Program-made: the position numbers and the translations under genes | Source: JBHEMK01 sp046262635 | GTDB taxonomy: Bacteria > Actinomycetota > Thermoleophilia > Gaiellales > Gaiellaceae | Assembly: GCA_046262635.1 (NCBI GenBank) | Contig: JBHEMK010000199.1 | Coordinates: 1 to 5,150 of the forward strand | Direction: 5' to 3' | DNA length: 5,150 nucleotides | Part shown: positions 1-5,150 of the stretch, in pieces | Position numbering within the stretch: the first letter of the stretch is position 1 | Layout: every line of letters begins with the position of its first letter | Notes under the pieces: generated by a model | Told to the model about the DNA's origin: nothing | Seen by the model: only the letters and a program-made list of their open reading frames with translations | Databases searched by the model: none

Positions 1-1326
1 GCGCTCGTCGTCGTCGGAGTCGGCGTCGACGTCCTCGCCTCGAGGCACCTGCACCGGTCGCTCGACCGCACGCTGCGGCGGCGGGCGGTCGAGGTCGCGC
101 AGCTCAGCGCGTCCGCACCGGCCCTGTTGACGGTGCCCGGAGCGCTCGACTCCCCCCTCGGTGGCACGCAGCTGACGGTGGAGGTGGTCGACCGGCGCGG
201 CCGACTGGTAGTCCGCTCGCTCGCGCTCGGCGGGCGGGTTCTGCCAGTCGGGCCGCTCGTCCGGCGCGCGATCGAGGCTGGGAGGAGCGGCTATGGCCGC
301 GCCGCTCTCGGTCCCGACCACGTTCGCCTCTTCGCCGCGCCGCTCGCGGACTTCGGCGGCCCCGCGGCCGGGGGCGCGGTCGTCGTCGCTGCCTCGACCC
401 ACGACATCGGCCAGACGATCACGAGCATCCATCTGGTCGTCACGCTCTCGGGTCTCGTGGCGGCAGCCCTGGGAGCGATCGCGCTGGCGCTGCTGATGCG
501 CCGGGCGCTGCGGCCCCTAGGACGCCTGGCAGACGCCGCTGCGGAGATCGAGCGCACCGGGGATCATCGCCGCCGCCTTCCCGAGGTCGGCGTGGACGAC
601 GAAGTCGGCCGGCTCGCGGGGACGCTGAACGCGATGCTCGCGAGCCTCGAGCGGTCGCGCGACGCCGAACGGCGGTTCCTCGCCGACGCCTCGCACGAGC
701 TGCGCACGCCGCTGACTGCGCTGCGCGGCAACGTGGCGTACGTCGGCCGGCACGGCGTCACCCCGGAGGTCCTGGCTGACCTCGAGCACGACGCCGAGCG
801 TCTGGCGCGCCTCGCCGACGATCTCCTTGCCCTCTCGCGCGAGGAGGCGGCCGGCGCTCCGAGCGAGGAGGTGCGGCTCGACGAGCTCGCGCGCGAGGCG
901 GCGGCGCCGCTGGAGGGGGTTGATGCAGTCTCCGCCGGGGCGGTGCGCGTTCGTGGCGACCACGGGGCGCTCGAGCGGGCGCTCGCGAATCTCGTCGAGA
1001 ATGCTCGGCGCCATGGCCCGGCGAGCGGCCTGGTCACGATCACCGCCGAGCAGGCGGACGGCGTCGCCCGCCTGAGCGTGCGGGACGAGGGAGGCGGGGT
1101 TCGGCTCGAGGAGGCCGAACTCGCCTTCCGCCGCTTCTGGCGCGGGAGCCGCGACCGTCCTGGTTCCGGTCTCGGGCTCGCGATTGTCCGTGCCACCGCG
1201 GAGAGGCACGGCGGCCGCGCCTACGCGGCCTCGGCCTGCTTCACGATCGAGCTGCCGGCTCTCAGAGATCTCTCAGAGACCGCCGGTAGAACGAGCGCAG
1301 AAGAACCCGAGAAAGGATCACTGTGA
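1..1326 (+). CDS. Sensor histidine kinase of a two-component system, 5'-truncated
   Basis: Membrane sensor kinase that would autophosphorylate on a histidine and pass the phosphate to a response regulator, not in this window. The frame is open from base 1, so the gene starts before the window; the internal TTG at 127 is not a credible start. Of 441 visible residues, 1-12 look like the end of the first membrane helix, about 17-140 an extracytoplasmic sensor region with no recognised domain, and 145-166 the second helix. A HAMP-like linker follows (about 167-219), then the dimerisation/phosphoacceptor motif ASHELRTPL with His232. The ATPase domain has the N box LVENARRHG (Asn334), G1 DEGGG (Asp362), F box FRRFW (376-380) and G2 GSGLGL (388-393), so it looks catalytically complete. 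About 20 extra residues follow the core; their DNA carries the repeat at 1259-1279. The stop overlaps the next start (GTGA, 1323-1326). Kinase assignment is firm; the signal sensed is unknown. Confidence 0.96.
   Translation, partial: ALVVVGVGVDVLASRHLHRSLDRTLRRRAVEVAQLSASAPALLTVPGALDSPLGGTQLTVEVVDRRGRLVVRSLALGGRVLPVGPLVRRAIEAGRSGYGRAALGPDHVRLFAAPLADFGGPAAGGAVVVAASTHDIGQTITSIHLVVTLSGLVAAALGAIALALLMRRALRPLGRLADAAAEIERTGDHRRRLPEVGVDDEVGRLAGTLNAMLASLERSRDAERRFLADASHELRTPLTALRGNVAYVGRHGVTPEVLADLEHDAERLARLADDLLALSREEAAGAPSEEVRLDELAREAAAPLEGVDAVSAGAVRVRGDHGALERALANLVENARRHGPASGLVTITAEQADGVARLSVRDEGGGVRLEEAELAFRRFWRGSRDRPGSGLGLAIVRATAERHGGRAYAASACFTIELPALRDLSETAGRTSAEEPEKGSL
1259..1279 (+). promoter_or_regulatory. 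Tandem CTCTCAGAGA repeat, candidate response-regulator operator
   Basis: The ten bases CTCTCAGAGA occur perfectly at 1259-1268 and 1270-1279, an 11-base period. Read as hexamers this is TCTCAG-N5-TCTCAG (1260-1265 and 1271-1276). OmpR/PhoB-family regulators are known to bind tandem direct repeats with about one helical turn between half-sites. Each unit is also a small inverted repeat (TCTC-A-GAGA), so a symmetric dimer binding each unit is an alternative. It lies in the 3' end of the kinase gene, 43 bases before the next start, and would overlap the -35 position of an internal promoter. It probably serves the LolA-like and ABC genes. The repeat is seen directly; its function is inferred. Confidence 0.55.
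1287..1292 (+). promoter_or_regulatory. Possible -10 element of an internal promoter
   Basis: TAGAAC is a weak match to the TANNNT pattern and begins 11 bases after the second TCTCAG hexamer ends. That is the spacing expected when an activator site replaces the -35 box. It would give a transcript starting near 1298-1300 with a leader of about 25 bases before the GTG at 1323. No good -35 hexamer is seen, which fits activator dependence. This call rests mostly on its position relative to the repeat. Confidence 0.3.
1312..1317 (+). promoter_or_regulatory. Ribosome binding site of the LolA-like gene
   Basis: AAAGGA lies 5 bases before the GTG at 1323 and is the clearest Shine-Dalgarno sequence at any junction here. 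It fixes the GTG start, since no other in-frame start nearby keeps the N-terminal hydrophobic segment. A strong site inside an otherwise overlapping junction supports independent as well as coupled translation of this gene. Confidence 0.7.
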
Positions 1327-2501
1327 AATTCCTGCGCACGCTCTCCACCGGTCGACTGCTCGCTCTCGTCCTGGCCCTCGCCGCGCTTGCCGCCGGCGGA
1401 GCGGCGATCGCCGTCGCCGCCTCGGGCGGCAGCGGGCAGACGCCCCCGGCGAAGCCGCTGGCCCAGGCCATTCACGACGCCCTCGGCGCGCAGGCGCCGC
1501 CCGGGATCACGGCGGACATCTCCTTCACGAACAAGCTCTTTCCCTCCGGCTCGCTGCTCGGGAGCACCGGCTCGGCCCTGATGTCCGGCGCGACCGGCCG
1601 CCTCTGGGCGACGAACGACGGCCGCGGCCGCCTCGAGCTCCAGTCGGCCGCCGGCGACGTCCAGATCGTCTGGAACATGACGCAGGTGACCGCCTACGAC
1701 GCGTCGTCGAACACGGTCTACAAGTTCTCGCTGCCGGCGCACACGGATTCGTCCGCCACCGGCTCGCGAGCGGCCCCGACGCTGACCGAGATCACGGACT
1801 TCCTCACGAAGCTCGCCGACCGCGCGAGCCTCTCGGAGGCGCACCCGTCGAACGTCGGCGGCCAGCCGGCATACTCCGTCTCGGTCTCGCCGAAGCACGA
1901 CGGGGGCCTGCTCGGTTCGGTGCAGCTCGCCTGGGACGCGATTCAGGGCGTCCCGCTCAGGATCGGCGTGTATGCGCAGGGCAGCTCGACGCCGGTGATC
2001 CAGCTCGAGGCGACCAACATCTCGTACGGCTCCGTGGCCGGAAGCGACGTGAACGTGACGCCGCCAGCCGGTGCCAAGACCGTCGACCTCGGCGCGCCCA
2101 CGGGCACCACGGGCGCGGGCGATGCCGGTTCCGGCGCGCAGGTCAGCGGCCTCGCGGCGGTACAGGCGGCCGCGTCCTTCCCGGTCACCGCACCCGACAC
2201 GCTCGTCGGGCTGCCACGCCAGGACGTCCGCCTCGTCGGCTCCGGCTCGAAGACGGCGCTCGCCGTCTACGGCCAGGGACTGGGGGCGATCGTCGTCGTG
2301 GAGCGTCCCGCCGATGCGGTAGGCGCGAAGAGCGGGGCGCTGTCGAGCCTCCCGACCGTCGCGCTGGATGGGGTGAGCGCGCACGAGCTCGCGACCCAGC
2401 TCGGCACGGTGATCGAGTGGCAGCGTGGCGGCGTCGACTTCGTCCTCGCCGGATCGCTTCCGCCAGCCGGCGCCGAGACCGCGGCTCGAGAGCTGAAGTG
2501 A
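1323..2501 (+). CDS. Membrane-anchored or secreted LolA-like protein with a DUF4367-like C-terminal domain
   Basis: Predicted extracytoplasmic protein of 392 residues starting at GTG. The N-terminus has basic residues (Lys2, Arg5, Arg11) and a hydrophobic stretch at about 12-33. No cysteine forms a lipobox, so it is either cleaved near the AVA at 30-32 or stays anchored. Residues about 43-252 resemble the LolA-like beta-sheet domain of actinobacterial COG2834 proteins, with cues such as ISFTNKLFPSGS and YDASSNTVYKFSLP. A Gly/Ala/Thr/Ser-rich linker (257-276) leads to a second domain (about 277-392) whose end, with WQRGGVDFVLAGSLPPA, resembles DUF4367-type domains. True LolA carries lipoproteins to an outer membrane; in an actinobacterium the fold more likely binds a hydrophobic ligand or supports sensing or export. 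It overlaps the kinase gene by 4 bases and the next ATPase gene by 4 bases (GTGA each time). Fold assignment is from recalled family patterns; the role is unknown. Confidence 0.8.
   Translation: MKFLRTLSTGRLLALVLALAALAAGGAAIAVAASGGSGQTPPAKPLAQAIHDALGAQAPPGITADISFTNKLFPSGSLLGSTGSALMSGATGRLWATNDGRGRLELQSAAGDVQIVWNMTQVTAYDASSNTVYKFSLPAHTDSSATGSRAAPTLTEITDFLTKLADRASLSEAHPSNVGGQPAYSVSVSPKHDGGLLGSVQLAWDAIQGVPLRIGVYAQGSSTPVIQLEATNISYGSVAGSDVNVTPPAGAKTVDLGAPTGTTGAGDAGSGAQVSGLAAVQAAASFPVTAPDTLVGLPRQDVRLVGSGSKTALAVYGQGLGAIVVVERPADAVGAKSGALSSLPTVALDGVSAHELATQLGTVIEWQRGGVDFVLAGSLPPAGAETAARELK
2488..2492 (+). promoter_or_regulatory. Ribosome binding site of the first ABC ATPase gene
   Basis: GAGAG lies 5 bases before the GTG at 2498, inside the end of the LolA-like gene. 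It is modest but correctly spaced. With the GTGA overlap it supports a start at 2498 rather than anywhere in the long open stretch upstream in the same frame. Confidence 0.45.
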
Positions 2502-3439
2502 GCGGGGCACCACCCGTCGCCGCCAGGGGGCTGGTCAAGCGGTACGGCGAGATCGTGGCCGTCGACAAGGTCGACCTGACCGTCGAGCCCGGGGACGTCT
2601 TCGGGTACCTGGGCCCGAACGGCGCGGGCAAGACGACGTCGCTCCGGATGCTGCTCGGCCTCATCCGCCCGACGGAAGGCTCCGCCCAGCTTTTCGGCCG
2701 CGACCCGATCGTGGACGGCGCGAAGGCGCTCGACGGTGTCGCCGGCTTCGTCGAGGGACCGCGGTTCTACCCGTACCTCTCGGGACGGAAGAACCTCCGG
2801 CTCCTCGCCGACTACGATGACGGCGACTCGCGCTCGCGGATCGACGAGGTGCTGGACGTCGTCGAGCTGCGCGACCGGGCGAAGGACCGGGTCGGCGGCT
2901 ACTCGCACGGGATGCGCCAGCGGCTCGGAATCGCCGCGTCGCTTCTCCGCCGGCCGAAACTGCTGCTCCTGGACGAGCCGACCACCGGTCTCGACCCCTC
3001 GGGCATGCGCGACATGCGCGACCTCGTCCGCCGCCTCTCCGGCGAGGGGATCACCGTGCTCCTCTCCAGCCACCTGCTCGCCGAGGTCGAGGAGCTCTGT
3101 AACCGCGTTGCGATCATCCGCCGGGGCCGGATCGTCTACGAGGGCCAGCTCAGCGACCTGCTCGCGACGGCCCCGAGCGGCTACCGGCTGCGCTCAGCCG
3201 AGCCGGAGCGGGCGAGAATGCTCTGCCTCGCGCAGGTCGGGATCCGGGACGTCGCGCTCCAGGGCGGAGACCTGCGCTTCCAGGCCGGTGAGGAGGCCGT
3301 CGCCGCCCTGTCGATCGCCCTCGGCCAGGCGCGCATCGGCGTGACCGCGCTCGTGCCGGAGACCGCAAGCCTCGAAGACCTCTTCCTCGGCCTGACGGCG
3401 GACGAGCCCCCCGGAGACCCTGCCGAGGCGGTGGCCTGA
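2498..3439 (+). CDS. ABC transporter ATP-binding protein, BcrA/multidrug type
   Basis: Cytoplasmic ATPase subunit of 313 residues that would power the ABC-2 permease encoded next. Walker A is GPNGAGKTT (39-47), the signature motif is YSHGM (135-139), Walker B is LLLLDEP with catalytic Glu160, the D loop is GLDPS, and the switch histidine is His192 in LLSSHLL. The Q-loop position carries Glu86 (GFVEGPRFYPYLSG) instead of glutamine, as known for bacitracin- and lantibiotic-type exporters. The C-terminal region of about 100 residues ends with the usual ETASLEDLFLGL element. The frame stays open back to about 1184, but that upstream part is an Arg/Pro/Gly-rich shadow of the neighbouring genes. 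The GTG at 2498 overlaps the preceding stop and puts the ABC domain at the usual distance from the N-terminus. The stop and the permease start share one base (TGATG). Family assignment is firm; the substrate is unknown. Confidence 0.95.
   Translation: MSGAPPVAARGLVKRYGEIVAVDKVDLTVEPGDVFGYLGPNGAGKTTSLRMLLGLIRPTEGSAQLFGRDPIVDGAKALDGVAGFVEGPRFYPYLSGRKNLRLLADYDDGDSRSRIDEVLDVVELRDRAKDRVGGYSHGMRQRLGIAASLLRRPKLLLLDEPTTGLDPSGMRDMRDLVRRLSGEGITVLLSSHLLAEVEELCNRVAIIRRGRIVYEGQLSDLLATAPSGYRLRSAEPERARMLCLAQVGIRDVALQGGDLRFQAGEEAVAALSIALGQARIGVTALVPETASLEDLFLGLTADEPPGDPAEAVA
3425..3428 (+). promoter_or_regulatory. Weak ribosome binding site of the permease gene
   Basis: GAGG lies 10 bases before the ATG at 3439, slightly far; GGTGG at 3430-3434 is a closer but poorer match. 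Given the TGATG overlap, reinitiation by ribosomes finishing the ATPase gene probably contributes. Confidence 0.3.
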
Positions 3440-4254
3440 TGACCGCCGTCGCCAGGGTGTATCGCTGGGAGATCGCGAAGCTCCTCGCCCAGAAGCGAAC
3501 CTATCTCGGACTCGGCTCGGCGATGGTCGTCCCGGTCGTGTTCGTCGTCGTGCTCCTGCTGCAGAAGGGTGGCCCGACCGACGTGCCGCTCGGCCGCTAC
3601 CTGCGCGACTCGGGTCTCGCGACGCCGTTTGTCGTCCTGTTTTTCATGTCGATCTGGGGCTTCCCGCTGATCACGGCGCTCGTGGCAGGGGACATCGTCG
3701 CCTCCGAGAGCCAGAACGGAACGCTCAAGACGATCCTCACCCGCTCGCGCGAGCGAGGCGAGATCTTCGCCGGCAAGGTGCTCGCATCGTTCAGCTACAC
3801 GCTGATCGTCGTCTTCGCAATGGGGACGGTCGGGGTCGCCGCCGGCTCGATCGCCTGGGGCTTTCACCCGCTCACCTCGCTCTCTGGGACGAAGGTCTCG
3901 GCGGCCCACGGCCTTGGCCTGCTGGCCGGGAGCCTCGGCATCTACGCGTTCTCGCTGGCCGGGATCGCAGCCTTCGGTCTGTTGCTCTCGACGATCACGC
4001 GAAACAGCGCCGCCGCGGTCGTCGGGACGCTGATGTGGGCGCTCTTCATGCAGCTCCTCGGCGTCCTGCCGGGGACCGAGAGTTTCCGGCCCTACCTGCT
4101 CGGCACGCAGTTCGACGCCTGGCACGGCTTCCTGCGCACGCCCGCCGACTGGGCGCCCGTGATCCGCGCGCTCTGGGTCTGCGCGGTCTACACGGTCGTG
4201 CCGCTCGCCGCCGCCTATCTCGTCTTTCTCCGTCGCGACGTGGCCGGCGAGTGA
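3439..4254 (+). CDS. ABC-2 type transporter permease
   Basis: Integral membrane subunit of 271 residues, a usual length for a six-helix ABC-2 permease. Likely helices by hydrophobicity are about 23-41, 63-83, 116-137, 157-183, 190-210 and 241-264. The N-terminal amphipathic stretch (YRWEIAKLLAQKRTYLG) and the cytoplasmic segment after helix 2 (ESQNGTLKTILTRSRERGEI, 90-109) match the family pattern of an elbow helix and the coupling segment that contacts the ATPase. The ATG at 3439 overlaps the stop of the first ATPase by one base, so the two are very likely partners, with two copies of each forming the exporter. The end overlaps the second ATPase start (GTGA). Family assignment is strong. The sequence does not show whether it moves a peptide antibiotic, a lipid or another compound. 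Confidence 0.92.
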   Translation: MTAVARVYRWEIAKLLAQKRTYLGLGSAMVVPVVFVVVLLLQKGGPTDVPLGRYLRDSGLATPFVVLFFMSIWGFPLITALVAGDIVASESQNGTLKTILTRSRERGEIFAGKVLASFSYTLIVVFAMGTVGVAAGSIAWGFHPLTSLSGTKVSAAHGLGLLAGSLGIYAFSLAGIAAFGLLLSTITRNSAAAVVGTLMWALFMQLLGVLPGTESFRPYLLGTQFDAWHGFLRTPADWAPVIRALWVCAVYTVVPLAAAYLVFLRRDVAGE

Positions 4255-5150
4255 TCGAGGCGCACAAGCTCACGAAGGACTACGGCAAGAAGCGCGCCGT
4301 CGACGACCTGACCTTCCAGGTCAGGCCAGGGATCGTCACCGGCTTTCTCGGCCCGAACGGGTCGGGGAAGTCGACGACGATGCGCCTGATTCTCGGGCTC
4401 GACGCGCCGAGCGTGGGCACAGTCACCGTCAACGCCAGGCTCTACCGCGACCACCAGGCGCCGCTGCACGAGGTCGGCGCCCTGCTCGAGGCCCGCTCGG
4501 TGCACACCGGGCGCTCGGCTTACAACCACCTGCTCGCCCTGGCGCAGACCCACGGGATCCCGCGCGCCCGCGTCGAGGAGCTGGTCGACCTCGTTGGCCT
4601 GCGCGAGGTGGCCCGCAAGCGCGCCGGACAGTTCTCGCTCGGCATGGGCCAGCGCCTCGGGATCGCCGCCGCCCTGCTTGGAGATCCGGCGACCCTGATT
4701 CTCGACGAGCCGATCAACGGCCTCGACCCGGAGGGCATCCACTGGATGCGCAACCTGTTGAAGGGCCTCGCCGCCGAAGGGCGCACCGTGTTCGTTTCGT
4801 CGCACCTGATGAGCGAGATGTCGCTCACCGCCGAGCACCTGATCATCATCGGCCGCGGCCGTCTGATCGCCGACCTCAGCGTCGAGGACTTCGTCCGCCA
4901 GGCGTCCCGGAAGATCGTGCTCGTCCGCTCGCCGCAGGCAGCCGAGCTCCGCGAGCTCGTGCTCGGACCCGACGTGACCGTCACGGGCAACGGCAGCGGC
5001 GTTCTCGAGATCAGCGGCCTGACCGCAGCGCAGATCGGCGAGGCCGCGGCGGCCAGCGGCTTCGTCCTCCACGAGCTCACGCCGCAGCAGGCCTCGCTCG
5101 AGGAGGCCTTCATGGAGCTCACGCGCGACGACGTCGAGTACCGTGCAAGC
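4251..5150 (+). CDS. Second ABC transporter ATP-binding protein, 3'-truncated
   Basis: Starts at GTG 4251 within the permease stop (GTGA) and stays open to the last base: 300 residues and no stop. Walker A is GPNGSGKST (34-42), the signature is FSLGM (128-132), Walker B is TLILDEP with Glu153, the next segment is INGLDPEG, and the switch histidine is His185 in VSSHLM. Glu80 (ALLEARSVHTGRS) sits at the Q-loop position. The C-terminal region ends with the usual ASLEEAFMELT element near 281-291, so only a few residues are probably missing. It is clearly not a recent copy of the first ATPase: the Q-loop surroundings and the signature differ, and the INGLDPEG form is typical of a separate actinobacterial group usually found with its own permease. 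A partner permease gene just downstream is therefore expected. No convincing Shine-Dalgarno sequence precedes the start, so translation probably depends on coupling to the permease gene. Confidence 0.94.
   Translation, partial: MIEAHKLTKDYGKKRAVDDLTFQVRPGIVTGFLGPNGSGKSTTMRLILGLDAPSVGTVTVNARLYRDHQAPLHEVGALLEARSVHTGRSAYNHLLALAQTHGIPRARVEELVDLVGLREVARKRAGQFSLGMGQRLGIAAALLGDPATLILDEPINGLDPEGIHWMRNLLKGLAAEGRTVFVSSHLMSEMSLTAEHLIIIGRGRLIADLSVEDFVRQASRKIVLVRSPQAAELRELVLGPDVTVTGNGSGVLEISGLTAAQIGEAAAASGFVLHELTPQQASLEEAFMELTRDDVEYRAS

Noticed and set aside
1264..1273. Palindrome AGAGATCTCT as a terminator stem
   Set aside because: It has no loop and no following T-run, and it arises from the junction of the two tandem repeat units; the operator reading explains it better.
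127..1326. TTG at 127 as the true start of the kinase
   Set aside because: The same frame is open to base 1 and encodes a hydrophobic end of a first membrane helix upstream, so the gene is cut by the window edge rather than starting at 127.
1184..2497. In-frame upstream extension of the first ATPase, making a 751-residue fusion
   Set aside because: The extension is Arg/Pro/Gly-rich low-complexity translation lying out of frame under the kinase and LolA-like genes. The GTG at 2498 gives a normal ATPase N-terminus with a ribosome site and a GTGA overlap.
1221..2513. 430-residue open frame on the minus strand opposite the LolA-like gene
   Set aside because: Arg/Gly/Ala-rich with no motif. Long antisense open frames are expected opposite high-GC genes with few A/T third positions, and the + strand protein has clear family features.
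3181..4125. 314-residue minus-strand open frame opposite the permease and ATPase 1 end
   Set aside because: Composition of Glu/Arg/Asp/Gln/His repeats typical of an antisense shadow; the + strand encodes a convincing membrane protein there.
4215..5072. 285-residue minus-strand open frame opposite the second ATPase
   Set aside because: Shadow of a gene with intact Walker A, signature and Walker B motifs on the + strand.

Overview
The window is very GC-rich coding DNA (roughly 70% GC by eye) with strong G/C third-position codon use. It looks like an actinobacterium, possibly of the Thermoleophilia/Gaiellales kind. That placement rests on composition and protein style only and is tentative. All supported genes lie on the + strand and are packed without intergenic space, as one co-oriented operon-like block cut by both window edges.

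Layout: (1) bases 1-1326, a sensor histidine kinase lacking its extreme N-terminus. (2) 1323-2501, a membrane-anchored or secreted LolA-like protein with two domains. (3) 2498-3439, an ABC transporter ATPase of the BcrA/multidrug type. (4) 3439-4254, an ABC-2 type permease. (5) 4251 to the window end, a second and clearly different ABC ATPase, truncated at its C-terminus. Three of the four junctions are 4-base GTGA start/stop overlaps and the fourth is a TGATG overlap, so translational coupling is likely throughout. The second ATPase gene has no stop codon inside the window.

The only non-coding signal I can support lies inside the 3' end of the kinase gene. It is a perfect tandem repeat of CTCTCAGAGA with an 11-base period (1259-1279), about 45-60 bases before the start of the LolA-like gene. 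The spacing fits an OmpR/PhoB-family response-regulator operator in front of an internal promoter. A working model (inference) is that the kinase and a response regulator probably encoded just upstream sense an envelope signal and induce the LolA-like protein and one or two ABC-2 export systems. The substrate cannot be told from sequence. No RNA genes, insertion sequences, CRISPR arrays or convincing terminators were seen, and no stretch over 300 bases lacks a gene.
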